NCBI RefSeq assembly: GCF_907164915.1
Contig: NC_061870.1
Coordinates: forward strand, 1,347,501 to 1,411,500
Reading direction: 5' to 3'
DNA from: Impatiens glandulifera
Taxonomy: Eukaryota; Streptophyta; Magnoliopsida; Ericales; Balsaminaceae
DNA: 64,000 bases
Shown here: in pieces, positions 19,330-30,444 of the stretch
Layout: every line of letters starts with the position of its first letter
How positions within the stretch are numbered: position 1 is the stretch's first letter
The notes under the pieces: generated by a model
Told to the model about the DNA's origin: nothing
The model's input: the letters and a program-made list of their open reading frames with translations, nothing else
Databases searched by the model: none
Position numbers and translations under genes: made by a program

Positions 19330-19984
19330 TATTAATTGTTTCGTAAAGGAGAAATACCGAAAGATTTGATGAAATCTATCGGTATTTATATTTACACTAT
19401 TCTGATAGTTTTAAACAAATCTTTCGGTAAATCCTATAACGAAAGATTTGTTTAAATCTTTTGGTATTTCACTATGCCAAAAGATTTCAACAAAACTTTC
19501 AGTATTTCCCCTAATTATACTTTGCCAAAAGAATTGTTGAAATCTTTTGGCAAAGTTAAATCTTTTGGTACAGGCTTTACCGAAAGGTTTCAACATATTT
19601 TTCGGCACAGGCTTTTTCGAAAGATTTGTTGAAATCAATCGGTATTTACCCTGAATAAAGATTAAATAGGCTATTCGAGTTTTACATATCCAAACTGTTA
19701 TCAACCTAATTAAAAGAAATACTATTTATGCTAAAATGTCATTAAATTGTTTATGCCAATAGATCTAACCATATCTATTGGAAAAGGATTTGCCGAAAGA
19801 TATGTATAAATCTTTCGGGAAAGCCTATACCGGAAGTTTATAAATCTGTCGGCTAAGACTCCAATGCCTTTACTGACAAGAACTTTACCGACAGATGTCG
19901 ACAGTTTGAGAACTTGTCGGTAAAGGTGTTTTACCGACAGATTTAAGGTCTTTACCGACATAATAAACTTTCGGTAAAATCCGC
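19330..19984 (-). repeat. Right subterminal repeats of the CACTA element
   Basis: More than ten words of the type ACCGAAAGATTT, AAATCTTTCGGTA, ACCGACAGAT and CTTGTCGGTAAA in both orientations, about 30-50 bp apart. The same family occurs in the left subterminal region and in the 515-bp units. Frames running through it on the minus strand (19411-19961) are products of the repeat. Confidence 0.75.
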
Positions 19985-19997
19985 ATTTTTACTAGTG
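19960..19997 (-). repeat. Right terminal inverted repeat of the CACTA element
   Basis: Read on the minus strand: CACTAGTAAAAAT, then GCGGATTTTACCGAAAG. Confidence 0.88.
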
Positions 19998-20050
19998 CAA
20001 AGTTGTCCGGTGATTGCCTACAGTGGTCACAAACTACTCTCCGTCCAATA
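19998..20050 (-). repeat. Dispersed gypsy-LTR-like repeat, copy 1, right part
   Basis: GTCCGGTGATTGCCTACA and the following 30 bases match GTCCGGTGGTTGCCTACA at about 29770. It continues the copy interrupted at 7738. Confidence 0.65.
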
Positions 20051-20559
20051 TTTTTATCCCAAAATAAAAATAACAACATTAATTCTTGATATTTCTTTAT
20101 CTAGTCAATTTATTTAATCGTTTATTTATTTATATCTCTTAGTTTTATTTAAATTGTTCGAAATTTAATTAGTTTGGAATCTCATTGATACGACATCGCT
20201 TTTAAACTAATATTTATTTTAATCCTCTATAATGAGTCCGTATAGAAATTTTTAGAAAATAAGATTGGTGGATCGTGATTATTTTAAAATTATAAATTAG
20301 GGACTAAACAATGAGTGTATATAAAATGCTCTCTTAGATGATGTTTAAATGAAACATTTGAGTTTAGAAAAAAAAATCTAAAGTTGACCAATGGGTACTA
20401 CATTTGAAACTCCTAATTTATAATTTTCACAAAACTATTTTTATTTATTTAGAAAAGTAGTGCAAGAGATAGAAAATTTGAACCTCACAAGCCTCACGGG
20501 AGACTTGTGTTTTTTTTCCCTTTTGACAAATCGTTATTTCTTTATATCATTTATTACCT
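20051..20559. other. Unassigned AT-rich DNA
   Basis: Nothing recognised. Confidence 0.3.
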
Positions 20560-20960
20560 TTACTTCTTTATGTTGTTAGAATCAAGTCGGTATGAAAACT
20601 GTCTAACATCACTCTCGAATGCAACTTGGTCTTATCTTCCAATGTTTAAAATATATCGGTATGGCAACCATTCAACATTGACATTGACTTGGGTTATTTT
20701 CCATTGTCAAAAACAAATCGGTATGGTATATGTCCAACATATTTTTGTTATGGATACGCATGAACCGTCCAAAATAATCCTTAACTTTAACTTAGGCTAT
20801 CATCCAATATCATAAACGAATTTAGTGGCAACGCATGAATTGTTGAAAATTACCCTTGTCTTCGAGTTAGGGTATCTTCTAATGTGAGAAACGAATCGAT
20901 ATGACAACCATCTAATGTTTCTAGTTATGGAAATGTGGGAACCGTCCAAAATCATCCTCG
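20560..20960. repeat. Degenerate tandem repeat, about 65-70 bp period
   Basis: About six diverged units marked by AATCGGTATGGCAACCAT(T/C)(C/T)AA-type and GAACCGTCCAAAAT(A/C)ATCC-type words (20586, 20653, 20715, 20760, 20893, 20938). Frames through it on both strands are not convincing genes. Confidence 0.55.
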
Positions 20961-23044
20961 ACATAAACTTGGTCCTAATCCATATTATTTTAAAGATCAT
21001 ATGTCATACTCTTATCATCATTTGTTTTCCGTGATTCAATCCGAAGATTGTTCTTAACCTTCCATCATTTGTTTTTATCGTTTTTTACAAACAATGTCCC
21101 TATATTTTTATTTATGATTTTTATTATTGTCATTTTTATTTTAATAAAAACGCCACTGACTTAAGATTTATTTTGTTTTTTTTATTTCGTTTAAACTTTT
21201 TTTTATTAAAATGCCTTTAATGTTGACATAAGAGTTCTTTTTTTACTTGAAGGTGCTCTCTTTTTTTAGACAACAAATGCCCCTTGTGCAAGAATAGAAT
21301 TTTATGTAAAAAATAATTGTTTGTTTTGCAAATGATAGTTGAAAAAGAAAATGATCACTCTAACATGTTTTGGTTTAGTTAAAACTTTCTTTTTAGGATT
21401 CAAAACATTTTTAGAATTTAGTTTTGATCATCATTCTTCTTACCGTCTCAAAAGGAAACCAATTTTCTTTTTTTTCTTCGATATAAAAGTCATGAATTAT
21501 AAATCACATCTCATGATTATTTTTAATTTTAATCTCTCAGAAATAGATTAATCAAGAATCATCACTTTCATGTTTCATCTTTAGCTTTTACTTCATGTTA
21601 CATTTTTCAAAAGTTCACATCATCTTCATTTACTTAAAAAATATTTTATAAGTTTTTCTTTTTGAGGGAGAGATTTATTAAACTCGGGGTGTATCAAATT
21701 GAATCAGTATACTTGAGTTCTTTCTTTTAACAATCAAGAAAAAAGTCTAAATGAACATAAGTGGTGCTTTTAATAACTCAACCACTTTGAGCTATTTTAG
21801 CAACTAGGATATATATAATAAAAATCGATAAAATTACTTCTTTGCATTTTGGAAATCATGACAACGGTCAAAATGGACAATTTGTGGTAATTTGAATATC
21901 TCAATCATCACAGAAAGATAATTAGTTGTGCATTTTCAATATTTCAATAGAATCGATAGACTTATGTTTGTGCTCTTGAAAATTAAGACGAGAATCTATA
22001 TAAATGACAAGTGGTAATTTTAATATCTAAACCATAATGAATATTTGTTCCCTTTCATTTATTTCTCTAAGCCTCAAGTTTAACCTTTTTTGGAAAGATA
22101 AATAATTTGGAGATAAAATAGTCTTTCACAATTTGTGCCTTTAGTTTGGATTTAGTTTTCTTCTTTTACATGTCTCAAATCTCCTTGAAGAGATAATTTT
22201 TCCTTAGCATTCGTAAAACACGAGAAATAACTGAACCGAATATCTTTTTATTCGAATTTAAAGGAAACAATGGAGTTCCTTTTAAAACGATCATTAAAAC
22301 AATGATCGCGCACTTACACTTACTTGTTTCCTAAAATTCTTATTCTTTTTTTTTCTCTTTGTTAAGAGGGTCAAAACTTTATTCATTCTCACATTTAAAA
22401 GAAATATAAATTACACTAACATCGATTGAATCTATGAATAAGTTGCCTATGTATCTTTCTTTATATAAGAATAAATAAAGACATAATTAATGATATAATT
22501 TTTAAAATATTAGAGATTATATTTTTACATCATACTTAATAAAGTGGGAGAATATGCTCATTGAATCGAGAGACAACAATTCTACCTGATCGGATCTATC
22601 AATTCGCGTCATGCAATGAGGTCTTGGATTCAGTTCTTGAGGGAATAACAATACTTAGTGCCATGGAATTTTAATTAATGATACTCATACCATTCATTCA
22701 ACCATCTATATGATGTTTATTTTCTTGCTACGAGAACCAATAGTTGAACCAAATTCTTGTTTTTCTCTCAATGCTTTGGTCTAAGTCACATTTTAATCAT
22801 CATACACAAGTTATGGTCTTAAATATGAAGTCACAAATTTTGTAGAATGAGAGGTCTTTTTCTTTAAATATTTGTTTCACTCTTGATGTCAACACATCAT
22901 AAGGTTTTCATACATCTCGTATGTAGTTCACTTTAGATTTTGATTGTCTTGACGAAAGTTTTTTCTTGGAACCAATTACCCATTGTTCTCACTAACCTTT
23001 TTTTGGCAATAGCTTCTTCGGAGTAAATCCCATATTTTATAAAA
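20961..23044. other. Unassigned AT-rich DNA, possibly decayed gypsy interior
   Basis: Long T-rich and A-rich runs, no repeat or ORF of note. Since a gypsy gag remnant on the minus strand starts just to the right, part of this may be its decayed gag-pol continuation. I could not recognise protease, RT or integrase motifs. Confidence 0.3.
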
Positions 23045-23560
23045 AAAAAATTAATACATAATATTGTTTCTCATAAAGGTGCATGTTGGAATCGCCATTC
23101 AGATTGTTGACAATTATCTCCATCTGCTCAAGCTCGCAAGGAAAATTATCAATATGTGAAGCGACATCTTTCCACCTTTCAACATTGGATTTAAATGTCT
23201 CATCCTCACCTTTCTTGATGTGGTTGAACTTCTTTTCGGATTTTCTATAGTGATGTGCAAATTAATTTGGCAAGAATTTTTCCGCTAGTTCTTTTACCGA
23301 TCCTAAACGTGCCATATTCTGGTGATAATACTATTGGAGAGCTGAATTTTCTATTTAACATGAGAAAGTTTAAAGTGAAGTCTTTATCACAAGCTTTAAT
23401 GGAATCATAGAGGTCAAATATGAATTGATGAATAGATTTGGGTCTTTATTGCCCACATACTTAGTCAAAGATTGAGAGTTTTACTGCATGTGGAATAAAA
23501 GCTTTCTCAATCGCCTCTAAACTACTATGCTAGTTTCCATAGTTGGGTGTAGTCTTATCC
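23045..23560 (-). pseudogene. Ty3/gypsy gag remnant
   Basis: On the minus strand about 23240-23075 reads a continuous gag-like frame with KKFNHIKKGEDETFKSNVER, then WKDVASHIDNFPCELEQME, then VNNLNGDSNMHLY. The pattern of a charged GE(D/S)ETF segment, a WK/WR-type helix, and a final N-L-x-x-x-x-M segment is that of the retrotransposon gag capsid domain. Upstream parts (to 23560) are in other frames and weakly coding. Stops and shifts make it a pseudogene. The gypsy-LTR-like repeat begins just upstream in this reading direction. Confidence 0.55.
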
Positions 23561-23619
23561 TTGGTCAAAAGTTCTATTTAACATAAAACATTCCTAGTCA
23601 CTATCGGGTCACTCCATTT

Positions 23620-24057
23620 GGCTCGTGGATCGCTGATCTGAGCATGAGATAGGATAGGGCTTTATGTCTCTAGATCGAAAAGCGATCCACACACTAGGAC
23701 TTCATTCGAAACCAAGCCCCGAAAACAAGGTCGCTTGAAAAATCATCCTCGATAGGATATCAAGAAGCTATCCTTAGTCACTAGTAAGATTTATCGTTCA
23801 GTTAGTTAAGGTTTTCTTGGTCGAACAACAATATCCTAGTCGGATGATAAGCGTTTCTCAATCGAAAAGGGAGTCAGACCTTGTATTGTGAGTTCCTTTT
23901 CTTGGTCAAAAAGGAGGCCACAATTAGATCATCTTATTCCTCTACGTGCATGTAGAGTTTAGTTATGTCGATTGTCTATCTTCCTTTATGTTTACCAAAC
24001 CATAATCTAAACCATTATGAAGCATTCCTAGGCCTCTCCAAACTTGTGAGCACCTAT
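23620..24057 (-). repeat. Dispersed gypsy-LTR-like repeat, copy 2, first part
   Basis: Homologous to 5985-6480. It is cut at 24057 by the Tork-like element, whose 5-bp target duplication CCTAT occupies 24053-24057. The homology resumes at 27977. Confidence 0.7.
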
Positions 24058-24387
24058 TGTTGGGAAAAACCCTAACAGAAACACAAAAGAAGAAAACAAA
24101 CTGAAAGAACACTAACATAATTTGATAACGGAGTTCGGCCAAAATGTTGTCTACGTCTCCGAGCACTAAGGCTATCAATTAATAAGGAAGAAAAGATACA
24201 AATATTGGGTGCAATAAACCAAAGAGGGGAGAGTTTCTTTTATACACTAAGAAACTTCCCCAACTCCCATCATCTTCCGATGTGGGATTTATTCTAATTG
24301 TGAATATAGTTTCTTTTATATACTAAGAAACTTCTTTCACTCCCATCATCTTCCGATGTGGGATTCTAATTTTGCCAAAAAACAACA
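24058..24387 (-). repeat. 3' LTR of the Tork-like element
   Basis: Begins TGTTGGGAAAAACCC and ends AAAAAACAACA. It contains an internal duplication of GTTTCTTTTATA(C/T)ACTAAGAAACTT...ATCTTCCGATGTGGGATT, about 72 bp apart, also present in the other LTR. The terminal 22 bases differ most from the 5' LTR. Confidence 0.93.
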
Positions 24388-24400
24388 AATCTCCATCTTG
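24388..24400 (-). promoter_or_regulatory. Polypurine tract of the Tork-like element
   Basis: On the minus strand AAGATGGAGATT precedes the LTR start TGTTGTT. GATGGAGATT is the usual form in this copia group. Confidence 0.75.
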
Positions 24401-24477
24401 GCACAATATCCAAATACTAATCTTCAATATTAAAAATAGCTCTTCAGTGCTTCGAATTGGCGCTCTTCAGCGCCGAT

Positions 24478-25526
24478 TCAAACGCGGAATATGTTTACCA
24501 AATCTAAACAAGGTTCAGATTTGGTTTTTCCCATGTCTTTCATCTCGAACTCTTTACCCAATTGTGCTTTCAATTTGTCAGCATCATATTGGCTCTTTGA
24601 TGCTATCAACATATCATCAACATACAAGAGTAGATAGATGTAAGACTCATTTTGCAATTTGCGCAAATACACACATGAACTGAATCTGCTTCTTGTGTAC
24701 TTGTGCTCCATCATAAACTTGTCAAGTCGTTTGTACCATTGTCTCGACGATTTCTTTAACCTGTACAATGATCTGTTCAACTTGCAAACCCAATTTTCTT
24801 TATCAGCAACTTTGAATCCATCTGGTTGATAAATGTAGATTTCTTCGTTCAAATGACTGTGTATGTCTGCGGTCTTCACATCTGGTTGAGCTAGCTCCAA
24901 ATTCATCTGCGCTACCAATGCCAACAAAATTATAATAGAAGAGTGTTTAACAACAGGAGAAAGTACCTCATTATAATCACCTCCTTCCTTCTGAGCGTAG
25001 TTTTTAACTACCAATTTTGCCTTGTAACGAACGTCAAACTTTTCGGAAAATCCTTCTTTCTTAGCAAAGATCCATTTACAAACAATAGCCTCTTCCCTTT
25101 TCGTAGATGCCTCAACTTGCATGTCTCATTCTTCTAAATAGATCGCATCTCATCTTCCATAACACCTCTCCTTTTTCCATTCTCAGTACTTCGACTGACA
25201 TCTGAAAAAGTGGATGGAACATTATCTACGACTAGAAGTTCATAGGCCTCCATGTCAACAAACCGACCTGGTTTTTGAGTAACTCGTCTTGGCACGTTTA
25301 CAACAATTGATTCACGTTGTTCTGAAGGTTCTTGGGTCAGAACCTCTTCCTCATTTAACTCTTCATCTGTCGTCGGAGAGTCACTTATAGTTGGGCTTAT
25401 CTTTATCTGCTCAAACTTCACCTGTTGCGGAGTACAATCAATCTTGTATGGTGTTACCTTTATCAACATTGAATAATTATCAAAAGTAACATCTCTACTG
25501 ATAATGGTTTTATTTGCATCCAACAC
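24478..25526 (-). pseudogene. Copia reverse transcriptase, truncated before RNase H
   Basis: 25526-25134 codes for the linker between integrase and RT, including the SRDVTFDNYSML block. A stop/shift near 25130 joins it to 25122-24478. There the RT shows KWIFAKKEG, YKAKLVVKNYAQKEG, DYNEVLSPVVKHSSI, the catalytic D in QPDVKTADIHSHLNEEIYI (AFLHG changed to DIHSH), CKLNRSLYRLKKSSRQWYK and the YVDD box (LLLYVDDMLIA). The frame ends KDMGKTKSEPCLDLVNIFRV*, so the remaining RT and the whole RNase H are deleted. The next bases belong to the 3' untranslated region. Confidence 0.88.
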
Positions 25527-25539
25527 CAGAGGCGAGATA

Positions 25540-26637
25540 CTCTTTAACTCCCGTAGTAAATCCCATAAAAAGATCCTTCTTTCCTCGTGGATCCAACTTT
25601 AATTCAACTAAATGATAATGTAAAGTAGAACCAAAAATATGCAAAAAAATCATAATCAGTTGCAGATTTTCCAGACCATACCTCTAATGGAGTCTAGCCA
25701 CTAAGTGCAGATGATGGTAGGCGATTTACCAAATGTTGAGCGTATGACACATCTTCTGCCCAAAATTTCTTGTCTAACCCAGCATTAGACAACATACATC
25801 GAACTTTCTCCACCAATGTCATGTTCATACGTTCCGATACTCCATCCTGCTATGGTGTTTTTCTGACTGTGAAGTATCGAACTATGCCACACTCTTGACA
25901 TAACTTCTGGAATGGATCATTCTTATATTCTCCACCGTTATCAGTCCATAGAATTTTGATCTTTCTTCTTGTCTCGTCTTCAACTTGAGTTTTCCATTTA
26001 AGAAAAATTTCAAACACTTCACCTTTATTCTTCATAGTAAGCACCCATACTCTTCTGGAAAAAACATCAATAAAAGTAACAAAATAATGTCTACCTCCAA
26101 GAGAAGGAGTCTTGGAAGGTCCCTAGACATCTGAGTAACATAATTCAAAATACTCTTGGTGTTATGGATAGCAGTGCCAAATTTTACTCACCTTTGTTTT
26201 CCCAGAATACAATGTTCACAAAAATCTAACTTACAAACTTTTGTACCTTTCAACAATCCTTGCTTGACAAGAGTTTGCATAGATTTCACACCAGCATGCC
26301 CCAATCGCATATGCCATAGTTTTGTTGCCTCTAATTCCTTACTACTTCCGGAAGTTGATACACATGTTGTCCCATTAACTATACTACCTTGATAGTAATA
26401 CAAATTATTACTCTTCCTGGTAGCTTTCAATATTAGTAGCACTCTAGAGATTACCTTAAGAGTTCCATTTTCCAATTTCACATGTAGGCCTTTTGACTCC
26501 AAGACCCCGAAAGAAATGAGATTCTTTTTCATATTCGGTATGTACCGAACATCTTTGAAAATTCTGGTGGATCCGTCATCATTTCTTAGCTTGATTGAAC
26601 CTATCTCTTTTATTTTATATGAACTAGCATCTCCCAT
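25540..26637 (-). pseudogene. Copia GAG-pre-integrase and integrase, broken
   Basis: 26637-26188 is open and codes for the region after protease: DVRYIPNMKKNLISFG, then the HHCC zinc-binding pre-integrase end with LWHMRLGHAGVKSMQ and C-x2-C in DFCEHCILGKQ. Integrase core pieces follow at 26044-25850, with the second catalytic Asp in WTDNGGEYKND. The KTPQQNG-type segment is broken after RKTP. Later parts (about 25830-25540) match the integrase C-terminal side in changing frames. Integrase would insert the cDNA into the genome. Here it cannot be made as one chain. Confidence 0.85.
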
Positions 26638-26676
26638 GTAAACAACTCCACCATTAAGTTCCTTAAAGTCAAAAAA

Positions 26677-27614
26677 CTAATTTCGAACTGGTGTCATATA
26701 ATAAGTGTAGGCTATGTCCAATATCCACGCCTCAGAATGTGATGTTGTGTGTGACATCGATAAAGAGTATTCTGAATCTGCATCACCTTTGTTTTCTGCA
26801 ATATTCGCATCTTCAGAATCTTTCTCTTTCTTCTTCAACTTTTGGCAGTTAATCTTCCAATGTCCTTTCTCACGACAGAAAGCACATTCATCTTTGGCAA
26901 CTCTACTTTCAGATCTTCTTCCTTTCCCTTTTGATTTGCTTTTCCGACGACCCCTGACCATCAATGCTCTGTCTGTTGTACCTATTTTGCTTTTTTATTT
27001 GTCCTGCTTTCTTAATTCATGACTATATAAAGCAAAACTTAAAGTATCAAGAGAAACATTTCCCTTCCCATGAAATAACGTTGTTTATAAGTGTTCAAAT
27101 TCATCAGGAAGGGACGATAGCATCATCAAAGAAAGATCTTCATCCTCAAACTTAACATCAAGGTTTAACAGATCTGCTACCAATTCATTAAACTTAGTAA
27201 TATGTTCATTCATAGTAGTACCTGACTGGTAAACAAACTGGAACAACCGCTTCTTCATAAGGAGCTTATTCTGACCACTCTTCTTCAGAAATTTTTCCTT
27301 CAATGCTTGCCACAGTTTCTGTGCAGAATTTTCGTTCTTCACAGCATACTTCTACTCTCTAGACAAACATGATCAAATTGTTCCGCACGCCAGCCGATTC
27401 ATGATACTCCATTTTTTTTTTCTATACCATCTGGCTTTCTGACCTCAATAACAACATCAAGACCCTGCTGAAAAAGACAATCTAGAACTTCACCTTGGCA
27501 CATGCTGAAATGCCTAGTTCCATCAAAGATTTCCACCGCAAACTTCAAATTCGACATCGGTGACCTCGTCCAGGATGACGAATAAGTTGATGCCCCTTTT
27601 GAAGACTCCACCAT
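26677..27614 (-). pseudogene. Copia gag with zinc knuckle and start of protease, broken
   Basis: ATG at 27614 (MVESSKG) lies just after the primer site. The first piece (27614-27399) holds KFAVEIFDGTRHFSMCQ-type gag N-terminus. 27342-27085 holds the UBN2-type core (AQKLWQALKEKF, then KFNELVADLLNLDV). 26964-26677 has the CCHC zinc knuckle CAFCREKGHWKINC (C-x2-C-x4-H-x4-C intact) and then the protease start WILDIAYTYYMTP. The usual active site D-S/T-G reads D-I-A here, so protease would be dead. At least two frame breaks. Confidence 0.88.
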
Positions 27615-27631
27615 GCCAAGGACGAACTTTC

Positions 27632-27645
27632 GGCTCTGATACCAC
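27632..27645 (-). promoter_or_regulatory. Primer binding site for initiator Met tRNA
   Basis: On the minus strand the LTR end CCCAACA is followed by AG and then TGGTATCAGAGCC. Confidence 0.93.
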
Positions 27646-27646
27646 T

Positions 27647-27976
27647 TGTTGGGAAAAACCCTAACAAAAAAAACAAAAGAAGAAAACAAGCTGAAAGAAC
27701 ACTAACATAATTTGATAACGGAGTTCGGCCAAAATGTTTCCTACATCTCCGAGCATTAAGGCTATCAATTAATAAGGAAAAAGAGATACAAATATTGGGT
27801 GCAATATACCAAAGAGGGGAGAGTTTCTTTTATACACTAAGAAATTTCCCCAACTCCCATCATCTTCCGATGTGGGATTTATTCTAATTGTGAATATAGT
27901 TTCTTTTATATACTAAGAAACTTCTTTCACTCCCATCATCTTCCGATGTGGGATTATAAATGTGTCAAAAATAACA
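27647..27976 (-). repeat. 5' LTR of the Tork-like element
   Basis: 330 bp, TGTTGGG...AATAACA in + reading, followed by CCTAT. Confidence 0.95.
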
Positions 27977-28047
27977 CCTATCTCATCTCAACCTTCAAAC
28001 TATTCTAAGATCGTCGGAGAATCATCAGTGAAACGATGATGTCGTGG

Positions 28048-28345
28048 ATAATCGTAAATATCGTAAACCAACTCAAAATCGATTTAGCTTCTTGCAAAAT
28101 TGATCTATGAACTTCCTAACATTTGTTAAATCAGCTAACACCAACATAAAATTTTGATTTTCATTTCTATTTTACAAAATTTTGAGAATATTCATCAAAT
28201 ATCAAAACAGTCATAATCGTAAATATCGTAAACCAACTCAAAATCGATTTAGCTTCTTGCAAAATTGATCTATGAACTTCCTAACATTTGTTAAATCAGC
28301 TAACACCAACATAAAATTTTGATTGTCATTTCTATTTTACGAAAT
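28048..28345. repeat. 165-bp tandem duplication
   Basis: The unit starting ATAATCGTAAATATCGTAAA at 28048 is repeated from 28213 almost without change up to about 28345. Confidence 0.9.
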
Positions 28346-28919
28346 CAATCATAGAACATTATAAAATATTTATACAATGATTTTGGATCGTCATTATGGA
28401 GTAAGAACTCCAAAACGAGGATCTAATTTTCAGAATTTTACAATTAAAATTAGATGATTCTTAATCATAGTTAATTGAGTAAATTTAATCATATAAAAAG
28501 CTTATATATTAAACGAATGAACATAATAAAATTGAAGAACAAAACGCTATATAAATCTAAAGAACTCAGAAGTGTATAAATTAAAATTTGTAGATAATTC
28601 AAGTAATAGGAAAGAATAAGAGCTTACAATCGGTGCAAAACTGTTTCTCGAAACTTAATAAAACTTTTAAAATCTTTAGAACAAGCTTTAGATTCTCCTT
28701 TAGAGTTTTCTAAATAAACTGAAAAATCTTGAAAATAACAGCAATGACATAATATCTCTGCATTCTCCAGTTGTAAACTCTCATCTCCTCTATCAAATAA
28801 TGTCTACGATCCTATTTTTAATCACTGGGAGGCATCATTCATCTTGAAGGCGTCCAATTTTTTAAGTCCAAATATTTTTGGGGCAAAATTGGGCTTCAAT
28901 GATGGTTAAGACAATGCGG

Positions 28920-29680
28920 CTCTATTGTATAACAGTTCTTTGTCTTCTTGTGGTCATTTAGGACATTTTGGCCAATCAAACCATGGTCCTGAGCGATTCT
29001 TAGAAATTTTCAAAAAAAAATTTTTCGACTATTCTTTGCATATTCGTTGATTTGTTCATCCGAATGAAAAAAGGAATCACTTCGATGTAGGAACGCATGT
29101 CACATGCTAGAAGATGGGATATTCGGGACTTCTGCATTGGAGGAGAGGGTCACGGGTTGGATTCAGAACATGCTCGACTGAGACATTAACATTTGAGGGT
29201 GTCGTAAGTTGAGACTTCGGCTTGTACTTATTGACTTCTTTCATCCTCTCTTGTTGATTGGGGGCATTGACCGAGACATTAACATTTGAGGGTGTCGCAA
29301 GTTGAGACTTTTTCTACTTATTGACTTCTTTCATCCTCTATTGTATAACAGTTCTTTGTCTTCTTGTGGTCATTTAGGCCATTTTTGCCAATCAAATCGT
29401 GGTCCCTAGCGATTCTTAGAAATTTTCTTAAAGAATTATTTGATTGTTCTTTGCATATTCGTTGATTCGTTCATTTGAGTGAAGAAAGGAATTAGTGTGA
29501 TGTAGGAATGCATGTCGCATGCTGGAAGATGGGATAATCAGGACTTCTACATTGGAGGAGAGGGTCACGGGTTGGATTCAGAACAGGCTCGACCGAGACA
29601 TTAACATTTAAGGGTGTTACAAGTTGAGACTTCGACTTCTACTTATTGACTTCTTTCATCCTCTTGTTGATTGGGGACAT
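28920..29680. repeat. About 417-bp tandem duplication with nested short repeat
   Basis: CTCTATTGTATAACAGTTCT at 28920 recurs at 29337, and similarity continues through GAGGGTCACGGGTTGGATTC to TTATTGACTTCTTTCATCCT. Within it GACCGAGACATTAACATTTG recurs at 29269 and 29597. Confidence 0.85.
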
Positions 29681-29830
29681 TAACCGAGCTAAGGCCTAGT
29701 TGACCAGGCCAAATTTCATAGTTGTCGGATGCTCCAATTGGCCGATTACAGTTGGCGGACCAGTATGGTCCGGTGGTTGCCTACAATTGTCGTCGACCAC
29801 TCCTTGTGGAATTTTTTTTTTATGTTCGTT

Positions 29831-30429
29831 ATTGTAATGTTGTTGTAGTGGGTTTTTTAAATATATATATATTTTTTTATATTTTAGAAAACAACATCAA
29901 CTAAATATTTTAGTCAAAATGGAAGACAATTAAATTATTTGAAGGGGAAACTAGTTAAGACAGATTTCACAATAAATATAAGAATTTTAGTTTTTTTTTT
30001 AATTTGGGTCTTGTATTTCTTTTAATTATTTACTAATTGTTCTTAAAATTCATATATAATGCTCTTGTATTTATAAGGATAAATAAAAATCACATTTATA
30101 AAGTTGAAATTAACAATACTCACATCTTTGTGGTCGTCATCATCATAATTGTTTTTATCTCTTTCATTATCCTTTTAGTCGTCAATATTTATGATCTGAA
30201 CATGAGGGAATTCAATGGTTAGGAGAACTTAAGGATCGTCTTCCTCCACTCATTCATCATTATTTTCGTTATTCATAAAAAAAAGGATAACAAATTTTAT
30301 AAAAAGATATTCATTTAAATGTTTTTCATCAGCACCGACCTCTTCTTTTTCAACCTCTTATGCTCATTACTCGGTTAACCAATAATATTCTTTATTACCT
30401 AATAGACCTCTCATTTTACTAATCGCGTT
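29831..30429. other. Unassigned AT-rich DNA
   Basis: Short AT tracts and pyrimidine-rich stretches. No ORF or repeat recognised. The copia element to the right ends somewhere near 30430 without an LTR. Confidence 0.3.
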
Positions 30430-30444
30430 ACCTTACTTCTACAC

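Larger units (their letters stand above)
7739..19997 (+). mobile_element. CACTA (En/Spm) DNA transposon, about 12.3 kb, with nested copia insertion
   Basis: The left end CACTAGTAAAAAT (7739-7751) and right end ATTTTTACTAGTG (19985-19997) are perfect 13-bp inverted repeats, and imperfect similarity extends to about 38 bp (TTTTAC(A/C)GAAAG). The flanks are CAC and CAA, a possible 3-bp target duplication with one mismatch. Repeats of the type ACCGAAAGATTT...AAATCTTTCGGTA fill both subterminal regions. Flanks 7700-7738 and 19998-20047 join into a sequence that is continuous in the related repeat at about 29690-29822, an empty site. Inside are a transposase C-terminus (17302-17592) and a second gene remnant, plus a foreign copia fragment. 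The element cannot now encode a full transposase. Confidence 0.88.
24058..27976 (-). mobile_element. Tork/Tnt1-like copia element with two LTRs and 5-bp target duplication
   Basis: The 330-bp LTRs at 24058-24387 and 27647-27976 differ at about 17 positions by eye. Both ends are TGTT...AACA. CCTAT flanks both sides (24053-24057 and 27977-27981). A primer site for initiator Met tRNA and a purine tract are present. The internal region is short (3.3 kb) because the RNase H end of pol is missing and several frames are broken. The element is structurally complete but non-autonomous. Confidence 0.95.
27977..29830 (-). repeat. Dispersed gypsy-LTR-like repeat, copy 2, second part
   Basis: Continues copy 2 after the Tork insertion and matches 6480-7738 and then 19998-20050. 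Landmarks: ATCAAATATCAAAACAGTCAT (28196), ACTCAGAAGTGTATAAA (28565), CTACGATCCTATTTTTAATC (28806), CTATTGTATAACAG (28923), GTCCGGTGGTTGCCTACA (29770). It carries two tandem duplications not present in copy 1. No gene seen. Confidence 0.7.

Noticed and set aside
20507..21000. Frames of 66-102 codons on both strands
   Set aside because: They run through a degenerate tandem repeat and show no protein family features.
29560..29580. GGGTCACGGGTTGGATTC as a tRNA B box / SINE
   Set aside because: No A box at the right distance. It is part of the gypsy-LTR-like repeat, shared with 7550-7570 and 29145-29165.
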